A DNA stretch of 64,000 bases, taken from Galbibacter sp048266365. Lineage in GTDB: Bacteria > Bacteroidota > Bacteroidia > Flavobacteriales > Flavobacteriaceae. Below the pieces are notes generated by a model. That model made no database searches, had not been told where the DNA came from, and saw only the letters and a program-made list of their open reading frames with translations. Of this stretch, positions 43,560-51,846 are shown piece after piece. Position 1 is the stretch's first letter. Each line of letters opens with the position of its first letter. Where the stretch lies: contig NZ_JBLWZP010000009.1 of the NCBI RefSeq assembly GCF_048266365.1, positions 1 to 64,000 of the forward strand. Direction: 5' to 3'. The position numbers and the translations under genes are program-made.

Positions 43560-45122
43560 ATGATTACACTGACAACAAAAGACAAAAAGCAACTGAAGGA
43601 GAAGGGGATTTCTCAAGAAAAACTCAAAAGTCAATTGGAGACCTTTGAAAAAGGCATTCCCTTTGTAAATCTTCTTGCCGCGGCTACTATCGATGATGGT
43701 ATTTTAAAATTTGACGATGAGCAAAAGGCGGCTTATGTTGAAATGTTCGACAAGCACAAGGATGAATTGGAATTGTTGAAGTTTGTTCCAGCCTCTGGTG
43801 CTGCCACCCGAATGTTTAAGGCATTATTTCAGTTTTTGAATAATTACAATCCAGCCAATGAGACTATTAATGCTTATATTAACAGGGAGAAGGCGGATAT
43901 CATCCGTACCTTTTTTATTGGTGTTGAGAAATTTCCATTTTACGAACAAACCATAAAGCGCTTCGTGGAAAAGCATCCCGATTTTTTAAATCTACCAGAT
44001 CACTTTCAAAAGTACTTCTTTGTCAAAATCCTATTGGATAAAGATGAATTTGATTATGGATCAAGTCCAAAGGGATTATTACCTTTTCATAAATACAAAT
44101 CACACCCAGCTACTGCCTTTGAAGAACATATGTTTGAGGCTGCCCTATACGATGAGTCTAATGGGGTTGCTAAACTTCATTTTACCATCTCCAAGGAACA
44201 TAACAATGATTTTGATGATGAGATGGAGAAAATTAAGAAAAGAGTAGAGGACAAAACAGGTGTTCAGTTCCAAACCTCATTTTCATTTCAAAAGGAATCA
44301 ACAGACACCCTTGCTGTAAATATGCAAAATGAGCCCTTTAGACTTGATGACGGAAGTATATTATTTCGCCCTGGAGGACACGGTGCACTGATCGAAAACT
44401 TAAACGAGCAGGATGCGGATATTATCTTTATGAAAAATATAGATAATGTCGTGGTATACAAGTACAAGCATGAACTTGCAGAATACAAAAAGGTCTTGGC
44501 AGCTAAACTTTTGGAATTACAAAAGAGGGCCTTTGCGTATGCCAAACTGTTGGATGAGACTACCCCAGATGAGCAAACCATTGAAGAAATTAAGGAGTTC
44601 TTAAAACAGCAGCTTAATGTTCATATTAAGGGGGATGTGGATAAATACAAGGAAGTCTACCAAATTGAATTCTTAAAAGAAAAATTAAACGCACCAATCC
44701 GTGTGTGTGGAATGGTGAAAAATGAAGGTGAACCGGGAGGAGGGCCTTTCTGGTCAAAGGATGAGGATGGAAATATCTCTCTGCAGATTATAGAAACGCC
44801 TCAGATAGACCCGAACAATAAGTTTCAACAAGATATATTAAGTTCTTCAACACACTTTAACCCAGTGGATATTGTTTGTGGAACAAAGAACTATAAAGGC
44901 GAAAAGTATAACCTGTTGGACTATGTCAATGCTAAAAACGCTTTTATTACCAAAAAGACACTTCAGGGTAAGGATCTAAAAGCATTAGAACTTCCAGGTT
45001 TATGGAATGGCGGAATGGCGTTCTGGAATACTGTATTTGTAGAGGTACCATTGACTACCTTTAATCCAGTGAAGACCGTAGTTGATTTATTAAAACAAGC
45101 GCATCAAGTTCAAGATAAGTAA
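43560..45122 (+). CDS. DUF4301 protein
   Basis: A 520-residue cytoplasmic protein of the DUF4301 family, common in Bacteroidota, without an assigned role. It contains glycine-rich segments such as FVPASGAATRMFKALFQFL, DGSILFRPGGHGALIENLNE and VKNEGEPGGGPFWSK. The first recalls a nucleotide-sugar pyrophosphorylase-like loop, which by itself does not prove activity. It begins 2 bases after the kinase stop, so it belongs to the PnuC-kinase transcript, and a strong terminator follows. A nucleotide- or vitamin-linked function would fit but is inferred from position only. Confidence 0.87.
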   Translation: MITLTTKDKKQLKEKGISQEKLKSQLETFEKGIPFVNLLAAATIDDGILKFDDEQKAAYVEMFDKHKDELELLKFVPASGAATRMFKALFQFLNNYNPANETINAYINREKADIIRTFFIGVEKFPFYEQTIKRFVEKHPDFLNLPDHFQKYFFVKILLDKDEFDYGSSPKGLLPFHKYKSHPATAFEEHMFEAALYDESNGVAKLHFTISKEHNNDFDDEMEKIKKRVEDKTGVQFQTSFSFQKESTDTLAVNMQNEPFRLDDGSILFRPGGHGALIENLNEQDADIIFMKNIDNVVVYKYKHELAEYKKVLAAKLLELQKRAFAYAKLLDETTPDEQTIEEIKEFLKQQLNVHIKGDVDKYKEVYQIEFLKEKLNAPIRVCGMVKNEGEPGGGPFWSKDEDGNISLQIIETPQIDPNNKFQQDILSSSTHFNPVDIVCGTKNYKGEKYNLLDYVNAKNAFITKKTLQGKDLKALELPGLWNGGMAFWNTVFVEVPLTTFNPVKTVVDLLKQAHQVQDK

Positions 45123-45143
45123 TAAAAGTATTAATCCAACAAT

Positions 45144-45194
45144 AAAGAGTGTGTAATAGTTACACACTCTTTTGTTTTTTACACACTCTTTTTT
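45144..45194 (+). terminator. Terminator with duplicated 3' arm
   Basis: A perfect 13-bp stem (45144-45156/45160-45172) has a three-base loop and a T run. The 3' arm TTACACACTCTTTT is repeated at 45179-45192, so the 5' arm could pair with either copy. Confidence 0.85.
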
Positions 45195-45344
45195 ACACCT
45201 GATTCGTATAGTTTTAATTTGTATAAACACATAAACGATTCACTTGTAATGTTTTACAGTGTATTCTGTCCTAGGATTTTAAATTGGTATGAATTTGGCA
45301 ATGACATCCATAAACAATGAATAACCATTTAAATATTAATAGTT

Positions 45345-45647
45345 ATGAAAAAGATCGTATTAGTATCCGCATTTGCATTAGGTAGTTTTGCTTCATTTGC
45401 AGCTACTCCAGTAATTTTTCACGATGGAATCGCTGAAGATATTTACGAAGTACAAGATGAGTTTCAAGAAATTGATGCTGCAGAAGTACCACAAGCCATC
45501 ACTGACGCTTTAGCTACTGATTTCCCAGGAGCTGAAATTTCAAAAGCATATAAAAATGAGGCTTCAGAGTACAAACTCGAAGTAATGGTTGGTGAACAAG
45601 CAAGTACGCTTTATGCTAACGAAAACGGTGAGTGGATCCAAAAATAA
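45345..45647 (+). CDS. Small secreted PepSY-like protein
   Basis: A 100-residue protein with a signal peptide (residues 1-20, ending SFAAT). The mature part is acidic and has one repeat of the PepSY/BLIP-like pattern: PQAITDALATDFPGAEISKAYKNEASEYKLEVMVGEQASTLY, with a final NGEWIQK. Such small flavobacterial proteins are probably periplasmic; the function is unknown. Upstream (45195-45344) no consensus promoter pair could be placed. It is isolated between a terminator and a long non-coding stretch. Confidence 0.8.
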   Translation: MKKIVLVSAFALGSFASFAATPVIFHDGIAEDIYEVQDEFQEIDAAEVPQAITDALATDFPGAEISKAYKNEASEYKLEVMVGEQASTLYANENGEWIQK

Positions 45648-46135
45648 GAATAAGCTTCGTTTATTTTGTGGGGCGTAAAGCTCATTGTTCACTTCGTGTC
45701 GATAAGATTTACGCTTCTATTATTAGCCTTACTCCATTTTGCATTCAATTGTGCGGGAACGTTCAAGAGTTAGACCATAGTTTGGACGCCTCATTGAGAA
45801 TCTTAAGAGAAAGGCTGATAATTTTATATCGGTAAGGACTGTCGATTGATTACAAGGGTGGAGGAAATCATAGTACTTCGGTAGTATGTCTGATGAAACC
45901 CGGCTCCCATGTATCGCTTAGACGAATTTGGGAAGTCCACTTTAATTACGTTTGATAAAAAAGACTTCTAGCAATAGGGGTCTTTTTTTGAACGTATACC
46001 TATTAAAATTCTATTTCTAAGTGATCCTACGAACGCAGTAATATCTACCCTGGCGTTCGCACTCAAAGGTCGAAAAACAGATCTTCGCTCAGGAAATTAT
46101 CTTAAAAATAATGGATTGTTTTATAATAAGGAACG
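45648..46135 (+). other. Structured non-coding region, 488 bp, unassigned
   Basis: No credible gene is found. Possible RNA structure on the plus strand includes GCGTAAA/TTTACGC (45673-45679/45708-45714), a UUCG-capped hairpin 45870-45877/45882-45889 with one G-G mismatch, and a closing pair GTGGA/TCCAC (45858-45862/45935-45939) around it. The structures run up to the terminator annotated separately. Past the terminator, a seven-pair hairpin lies at 46030-46036/46053-46059. The whole could be an RNA of about 300 bases, but no known family fits. Confidence 0.35.
45957..45989 (+). terminator. Intrinsic terminator of an unassigned transcript
   Basis: Arms 45957-45969 and 45976-45988 form 13 pairs (two G-T) with a six-base loop; the 3' arm ends in seven T bases. 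The nearest upstream gene stops 310 bases before, at 45647, so a long 3' tail or a separate RNA must lie between. Confidence 0.75.
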
Positions 46136-46336
46136 CTATGCGGATAAAACGCAATCTGCGCAATCTTTTACATTACCGTAATAGGTCTCACGGTATTTGT
46201 GAATGGTTCTTAATGGTATACCAAAAAGATGCTTTTTTATATAAGTGACTTTAACGCTTATATTACCCATTTTTTTGCTGTACCTTTTTTCTAATCTAGT
46301 TGTTCTTTTAACTTTTACAAATAACATTGTTCTCAT
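46136..46336 (-). CDS. Small basic protein with C-terminal CxxC
   Basis: A possible gene of 67 codons that I cannot name. The C-terminal half (VKVTYIKKHLFGIPLRTIHKYRETYYG, then KDCADCVLSA) looks like a folded, conserved short protein: hydrophobic, aromatic and basic residues alternate, and it closes with a CxxC pair that could bind a metal. The start is uncertain: ATG codons at 46336, 46327 and 46270 are in frame, and the last would give a 44-residue protein. No clear ribosome site or promoter supports one of them. I judge it real mainly from composition. Confidence 0.45.
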   Translation of the reverse strand: MRTMLFVKVKRTTRLEKRYSKKMGNISVKVTYIKKHLFGIPLRTIHKYRETYYGNVKDCADCVLSA

Positions 46337-46723
46337 ATATAATACAAATAACGTAAATATCTGCCTTAAAGTCAAATAGTTATATCTTATGTTATTTATC
46401 CTACTACAGCTAAAATCTATAGTGCTAATTCTATAAGCTTGTTTTTTTAACCTTCCTTTTCTGGCTTAGCCAACACTATAGGTGGGCTAAGGGGAAGTTG
46501 AATTTTTAGGATTTCCACCTCACTTTCTGATGGTCATTTTAACTGATCTTGTACGACAAACCCCTAAAAATAATTTGAATTTAATTTTTATTCTTGGGTT
46601 TTAGGGTAGATTTCACTCGGTGCTATATAAAAAAAAGAAAACCACCCGAAGGTGGCTCTTTATTTATTTTTTGGTGTTGTGATTGAAGTATTTTCTTTGA
46701 TGGACACATTCGCAGTTTGCTAC
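46337..46723. other. Non-coding region with nested inverted repeats
   Basis: No gene is seen. An imperfect hairpin spans 46449-46499 (CTTAGCC 46465-46471 with GGCTAAG 46485-46491, plus an outer CTTCC/GGAAG). At 46562-46606, CCCTAAAA pairs with TTTTAGGG, but the inner TAAAAAT (46565-46571) can instead pair with ATTTTTA (46584-46590); the two folds exclude each other. The terminator of the SPOR gene ends the region. Confidence 0.4.
46628..46662 (-). terminator. Terminator of the SPOR gene
   Basis: CCACC/GGTGG (46642-46646/46651-46655) closes a TTCG loop when read on the minus strand and is followed there by a T-rich tract of 11-12 bases. Confidence 0.8.
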
Positions 46724-47128
46724 TTAGGGTTGTAACAAAAATGCACTTGGATATTCTTGTCTCACTTTCATTAAATATCTATCCGCTTCGAGTCTATTTC
46801 TGAATTTACCTACCCTAACCTTGTAATTTGGGGTCTCAAAAGAAATGTTACAGCTAATATCGTCGAACTTTTTAGTAAATTCTCTCTCCGCTTTTTCCGC
46901 ACCTTCTAGTGTTCCATTGTAAATTTGAATACGGAATCGTTTATCATTATTACTTTTGTTAAGTTCCGATTTATAGGCAATTAACTTCTCTATTCGAGGA
47001 TCTTGGTCAATGGTGACTTTTCCTTCGGGATGTTGCGGTTTCACGCTTTCTTGAGCGGAAATCACACCGCAAAAGGAAAAGGCGATAATGGTAATAAAAA
47101 TGGAGGTTCTACGGGCTAATAATCTCAT
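46724..47128 (-). CDS. SPOR-domain secreted protein
   Basis: A 134-residue exported protein: signal peptide to about residue 26 (GVISAQ), a short linker, and a C-terminal SPOR fold (about 60-134: KRFRIQIYNGTLEGAEKAERE, then YKVRVGKFRNRLEADRYLMKV). SPOR domains bind glycan strands lacking stem peptides, often at the division site, so it is likely a periplasmic wall-binding protein. I prefer the ATG at 47128; the frame extends to a TTG at 47149. A -7 box TACATTTG (minus strand 47154 to 47147) overlaps that TTG, which makes the longer start impossible if the promoter is used. Confidence 0.88.
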   Translation of the reverse strand: MRLLARRTSIFITIIAFSFCGVISAQESVKPQHPEGKVTIDQDPRIEKLIAYKSELNKSNNDKRFRIQIYNGTLEGAEKAEREFTKKFDDISCNISFETPNYKVRVGKFRNRLEADRYLMKVRQEYPSAFLLQP

Positions 47129-47252
47129 AATGAATACTGTTTTATGCAAATGTAAATCTTAAATTTATTTAATTGAACATTTTTTTTATTTAGAATTAAT
47201 ATAAATTAAGCGTTAACGCTTCTCTAACATTTTTCAAATCGACTCTAAGTCG

Positions 47253-47260
47253 TATTTTTG
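47253..47260 (+). promoter_or_regulatory. -7 box upstream of the act operon
   Basis: TATTTTTG matches TAnnTTTG and lies 82 bases before the actA ATG. No properly placed TTG box is visible. Confidence 0.4.
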
Positions 47261-47341
47261 TGCACGGATTTAAAAAACGGTTAGGCACAACATATAGTGT
47301 ATAATCGTACCAATTTTATGATAGAAAATACATATTCCAAT

Positions 47342-48625
47342 ATGAAAAAGATGATACGCCCTAATTCTATGACAGGAATTTTAGGTATCGGATTAGCATT
47401 GTTGCTATCATTTTCCAGTTCACTTTTCGCGCAAGATCAAGAAGCTGATCCAGCTGCAGGAAAGACTTTGTTCAATACTTACTGTGCTGCTTGTCACCAT
47501 TTAGATAGAAGAATGACGGGTCCTGCACTTCGTGGCGTTGGAGATAAATTTGAAAGGGAGTGGTTGCATAAGTGGATTAAAAATAGCCAGGCACTTATTA
47601 AGTCAGGTGATGAAGAGGCTGTTAAAATATGGGAGGAATACAAGCCTTCTGTGATGACGCCTTTCCCTCAATTAAGTGAGGCAGATATAGATAATATCCT
47701 TGCCTATACTATGGAGGTGAAGGAAGAGCCGGCCGCTACTGCTGTTACTGCTGCTGGTGCAAGCGAGGGAGGATCTTCTTCAGGCTTGAATGGTAATATC
47801 GTTCTCGGAGCATTGGTACTTGTCTTTGGTGTTTTAGTAGTGATGTTGTTCTTGGTGAACAAAACACTTCGAAGAATTGCTGAAGCTAATGGACTTGAAA
47901 TTCAGACTCCTGAAAAAAGACAGTCCTTATGGAAGGCATTTGTTCAAAATCAATTCTTAGTTTTAGTTACTGTTATTGTGTTATTGTTGGGTTCTGCATA
48001 CTACGCTTTCGGGTATATGATGCAGATTGGAGTTGACCAAGGCTATGAGCCTGTTCAGCCAATCCATTTCTCACACAGAATACATGCCGGCGACAATGAG
48101 ATTGATTGTAAGTATTGTCACTCTTCTGCTAGAACGTCGCAGACTTCAGGAATTCCTTCTTTGAATGTGTGTATGAACTGTCACCAAAGTATTCCTGAGG
48201 TTGCTGACAACACTGCTACTGCAGAATATTCAAAAGAATTTTACGACGGAGAGATTGCTAAATTATATAAGGCTGTAGGTTGGGATGTTTCAACTCAGAG
48301 CTATACTGGAGAAACGCAACCTGTGAAGTGGGTGCGTATTCACAATCTCCCTGATTTTGTTTACTTTAATCACTCGCAACACGTTAGTGTAGCCGGTGTT
48401 GCATGTCAGGTTTGTCACGGGGAGGTTCAAGAGATGGAGATTTTACATCAACATGCTCCTCTTACAATGGGCTGGTGTATTCAGTGTCACCAAGACACTA
48501 ACGTGAAAATGGAAGGTAATGAGTACTATACCAAGATTCACGAAGAATTGGCGAAAAAATATGGTGTTGATCAGTTGAGTGCTGCCCAAATGGGAGGTAT
48601 GGAATGTGCTAAGTGTCACTACTAA
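47342..48625 (+). CDS. actA: Alternative complex III multihaem cytochrome ActA
   Basis: The periplasmic electron-exit subunit of alternative complex III. The 427-residue protein has a signal peptide (about 1-29), a class I cytochrome c domain with haem motif CAACH at 48-52, a membrane helix near 145-170, a second helix near 200-225, and then five CxxCH motifs at 259, 277, 355, 379 and 422. This makes six predicted c-type haems; the family core has five. The ATG at 47342 gives a normal signal peptide; the frame is open further to a GTG at 47297. The gene heads an operon with actB-F and coxBA. Confidence 0.93.
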   Translation: MKKMIRPNSMTGILGIGLALLLSFSSSLFAQDQEADPAAGKTLFNTYCAACHHLDRRMTGPALRGVGDKFEREWLHKWIKNSQALIKSGDEEAVKIWEEYKPSVMTPFPQLSEADIDNILAYTMEVKEEPAATAVTAAGASEGGSSSGLNGNIVLGALVLVFGVLVVMLFLVNKTLRRIAEANGLEIQTPEKRQSLWKAFVQNQFLVLVTVIVLLLGSAYYAFGYMMQIGVDQGYEPVQPIHFSHRIHAGDNEIDCKYCHSSARTSQTSGIPSLNVCMNCHQSIPEVADNTATAEYSKEFYDGEIAKLYKAVGWDVSTQSYTGETQPVKWVRIHNLPDFVYFNHSQHVSVAGVACQVCHGEVQEMEILHQHAPLTMGWCIQCHQDTNVKMEGNEYYTKIHEELAKKYGVDQLSAAQMGGMECAKCHY

Positions 48626-48706
48626 TCAATCGAATTTCGTAAACATTAAAAATTAAGAATCTAAGTAGATCTGTAAAAGGATCGATTTAAAATAGTTATA
48701 TATAAC

Positions 48707-51700
48707 ATGGCATCAAACAGGAAATACTGGTCAAGTGTTGAGGAACTAAATCCTAATAGTTCTATCGCGGAAACGCTTAAACAGAATGAGTTTGTTGAGG
48801 AAATCCCTACAGCTGAGTTTTTAGGAAATGAGGAGGCATTGGGTGCTTCGTCTACTAGTAGAAGGGACTTTCTTAAATATGTAGGTTTTACCACTGCAGC
48901 TGCTTCACTTGCAGCTTGTGAGGGACCTGTTACCAAGTCTATCCCTTATGTAGTACAACCGGAAAATATCATCCCAGGTATTGCAAATTATTATGCAACT
49001 ACCATAGCGAATGGTTTCGATTTTACAAGCATATTAATTAAGACACGCGAGGGAAGACCTATTATGGTCGAGCACAATAAAGAGGCTAAAATTAACGGTA
49101 GTCCGAATGCGAGAGTGTTCGCTTCCGTTTTAGATCTTTATGATAGTTTGAGAGTACAAGGGCCTAAATCTAAAGGTGAATACACTTCATGGGACGATTT
49201 AGATACTCAGGTAGTAGCTGCTTTAAATGCAGCAAAAGCCTCTGGAAAGCAAATTGCCTTATTGACTCAAACTTATGCGAGCCCTTCAACAGATAAGCTA
49301 ATTGCTGAATTTTCTGAGAAATTCGGAAATGTGAAGCATATTCAGTACGATGCCATCTCTGAAGATGCTGCTCTTGATGCCTTTGAGAGTACTTTTGGTA
49401 AGAGAGCATTAGCAGATTATGATTTCTCAAAAGCTGAGATCATCGTTTCTTTTGCTGCTGACTTCCTAGGTGATTGGCAAGGTGGTGGACATGATGCTGG
49501 TTATGCAAAAGGACGTGTCCCTACTAACGGGAAGATGTCTCGCCATATTCATTTCGAATCGAATATGAGCTTAACCGGAGCTAACGCTGATAAGAGAGTT
49601 CCATTGACACCTTCAGAATTAAAAGTTGCTTTAGCTAAATTTTACGGTTACCTAAACGGAAGATCGGTTGCTGGGTCACTTCCTGCTCATATTGATGAAG
49701 CTGTTAAAGCTGCAGCCACTCAAGTCGCAAGAGCTGGAAGAAAAGCTGTTGTTGTTACCGGAATTAGTGATGTCAATGCACAGAAAGTTGTATTGGCGAT
49801 CAATAAAACAATCTCAAGTGTAGTCATGGATGCTGATAAGCCTAAATTGACTAGACAAGGTAATGTTAAAGCATTGAACCAACTTGTTGCTGATATGAAT
49901 TCAGGTAAGGTTGGTGTTTTGGTAACAAGTAACGTTAACCCATTATATACAATGCCTAATGCAGCTGAGTTTGAAGCTGGTTTGGCTAAAGTAGATCTTT
50001 CTGTTGCTTTCTCGTTGAAAGAAGATGAAACGGCTAGTAAGACTACGTTTGTTGCCGCTGCTCCTCATTATTTGGAGTCTTGGGGTGATGTAGAAATGAA
50101 AAAAGGAATGTATAGTTTAATGCAACCGACTATTCGTCCGTTGTTTAATACCAAACAATTCCAAGATGCTATCTTGAAATGGACTGGTAACTCAATAAAC
50201 TATCACGATTATATTAAACAAACTTGGGAGTCTTCTATCTTAGGACTCGGTTCTTGGAATCAAGCGTTACACGATGGGGTATACGAATCCTCAACTGTTG
50301 CTAGCGAGGTTGAAAATGGTCCAGTAGTTGCTGAAACTCCACAAGCTGAAGCGGAAGCAACTGTAGTCTCTGTTAGTGATGCTGTAAGAGCCTTGGCTGG
50401 AACCACTCCTGTTGAAGGAATGGAGCTTACGCTTTACTCCAAAGTAAGTATGGGAGATGGGCAACAAGCCAACAACCCATGGTTGCAAGAGTTGCCTGAT
50501 CCGTTAACCAGAAATACTTGGGATAACTACTTGACAATTTCATTAGCAGATGCCGAGCGTTTAGATTTTGAAAACTATACTGAATCTGACGGTGGTTTAA
50601 ACGGAAATTACGCTAAAGTTACTGTTGGTGATGTGACTCTTGAAAAGGTTCCTGTTTTAATTCAACCAGGACAGGCTAAAAATACTGTAGGACTTTCATT
50701 TGGTTACGGTAAAAAATTAGGACTTAAAACTCCAATGCAAACAGGAGTTAATGCTTACGCTTTGTACAGCGGTTTTGATTTATCCCAACCAGTGAAAATT
50801 GAGAAAACTTCAGGTATTCACGAATTTGCTTCTGTGCAAATGAAGAGTACTATGGATGGAAGGGGAGATATCCTTCGTGAGACTTCTTTGGAAATCTTTA
50901 ATACCAAAGATTCTGAACTTTGGAATCCACAACCAGTAGTTTCTTTGAATCACGTTGAAGTTCCTGCTGATGATGCGACACTTTGGTCAACTTTTGACTC
51001 TAGTATAGGACATCACTTTAATTTATCTGTAGATCTTAATGCTTGTACCGGATGTGGGGCTTGTGTTATTGCGTGTCACGCAGAAAACAACGTGCCTGTA
51101 GTTGGTAAGAGCGAAGTAAGAAAATATAGGGATATGCACTGGTTGCGTATCGACCGCTACTATTCTTCAGAAGAAACTTTTGAAGGCGATATGGATGTAG
51201 TTGACGCTGCACCAAACTCTATCAGTACTTACCATCAATTGGAGCACCCTTCTGAGAATCCTCAGGTGGCATTCCAACCCGTGATGTGTCAGCACTGTAA
51301 TCACGCTCCTTGTGAAACTGTATGCCCAGTTGCGGCAACATCACATGGACGTCAAGGTCAAAACCAAATGATTTATAACCGTTGTGTTGGTACTCGTTAC
51401 TGTGCGAATAACTGTCCTTACAAAGTTCGTCGCTTTAACTGGTTCCGTTATAATGAAAATGATGAGTTTGATTTCCATATGAATGATGACCTTGGTAGAA
51501 TGGTGTTGAATCCAGACGTAGTAGTTAGATCTCGTGGTGTTATGGAGAAATGTTCTATGTGTATTCAAATGACACAGAAAACTATTCTTGATGCCAAAAA
51601 AGAAGGAAGACCAATTAAGGATGGTGAGTTTAAAACTGCTTGTTCAGCAGCTTGTAGCTCAGGTGCTATGGTTTTCGGTGATGTAAATGATAAGGAGAGT

Positions 51701-51811
51701 GAAATAGTTAAACAAAAAGCTAGTAATCGTATGTATCACTTGCTTGGCTTTAAAGGTACTCGTCCGAATGTTTTCTATCATACAAGAGTTAGAAATACAG
51801 AAGAAGTTTAA
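48707..51811 (+). CDS. actB: Alternative complex III iron-sulfur subunit ActB
   Basis: A 1034-residue subunit: a molybdopterin-enzyme-like domain (about 75-740) that has lost its cofactor in this family, and a C-terminal ferredoxin-like domain with four cysteine clusters. These begin at Cys780 (CTGCGACVIACH), then CQHCNHAPCETVCP, CVGTRYCANNCP, and CSMCIQM with CSAACSSGA. They should hold three 4Fe-4S and one 3Fe-4S cluster. A Tat motif SRRDFLK (51-57) is followed by a lipobox-like LAAC (Cys71), so it may be exported folded by Tat and then lipid-anchored. Confidence 0.95.
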   Translation: MASNRKYWSSVEELNPNSSIAETLKQNEFVEEIPTAEFLGNEEALGASSTSRRDFLKYVGFTTAAASLAACEGPVTKSIPYVVQPENIIPGIANYYATTIANGFDFTSILIKTREGRPIMVEHNKEAKINGSPNARVFASVLDLYDSLRVQGPKSKGEYTSWDDLDTQVVAALNAAKASGKQIALLTQTYASPSTDKLIAEFSEKFGNVKHIQYDAISEDAALDAFESTFGKRALADYDFSKAEIIVSFAADFLGDWQGGGHDAGYAKGRVPTNGKMSRHIHFESNMSLTGANADKRVPLTPSELKVALAKFYGYLNGRSVAGSLPAHIDEAVKAAATQVARAGRKAVVVTGISDVNAQKVVLAINKTISSVVMDADKPKLTRQGNVKALNQLVADMNSGKVGVLVTSNVNPLYTMPNAAEFEAGLAKVDLSVAFSLKEDETASKTTFVAAAPHYLESWGDVEMKKGMYSLMQPTIRPLFNTKQFQDAILKWTGNSINYHDYIKQTWESSILGLGSWNQALHDGVYESSTVASEVENGPVVAETPQAEAEATVVSVSDAVRALAGTTPVEGMELTLYSKVSMGDGQQANNPWLQELPDPLTRNTWDNYLTISLADAERLDFENYTESDGGLNGNYAKVTVGDVTLEKVPVLIQPGQAKNTVGLSFGYGKKLGLKTPMQTGVNAYALYSGFDLSQPVKIEKTSGIHEFASVQMKSTMDGRGDILRETSLEIFNTKDSELWNPQPVVSLNHVEVPADDATLWSTFDSSIGHHFNLSVDLNACTGCGACVIACHAENNVPVVGKSEVRKYRDMHWLRIDRYYSSEETFEGDMDVVDAAPNSISTYHQLEHPSENPQVAFQPVMCQHCNHAPCETVCPVAATSHGRQGQNQMIYNRCVGTRYCANNCPYKVRRFNWFRYNENDEFDFHMNDDLGRMVLNPDVVVRSRGVMEKCSMCIQMTQKTILDAKKEGRPIKDGEFKTACSAACSSGAMVFGDVNDKESEIVKQKASNRMYHLLGFKGTRPNVFYHTRVRNTEEV

Positions 51812-51846
51812 TAAAGGATTTAATAAGTATAATTATATAAAGTATT

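Noticed and set aside
45632..45835. Plus-strand 67-codon frame
   Set aside because: It starts inside the preceding gene, has no start signal, and its composition is not protein-like.
45862..45925. Possible hammerhead ribozyme (CTGATGA followed by CGAA, with an ATC upstream)
   Set aside because: No stem II can form between CTGATGA and GAA, the 15.1-16.1 pair would be T-T, and the local hairpin pairs the C that must be free at the cleavage site.
45855..45950. RNase P RNA-like fragments (GAGGAAA and ACCCGGCT)
   Set aside because: The two conserved pieces are only about 30 bases apart and the central conserved regions are absent; RNase P RNA needs 300-400 bases with them far apart.
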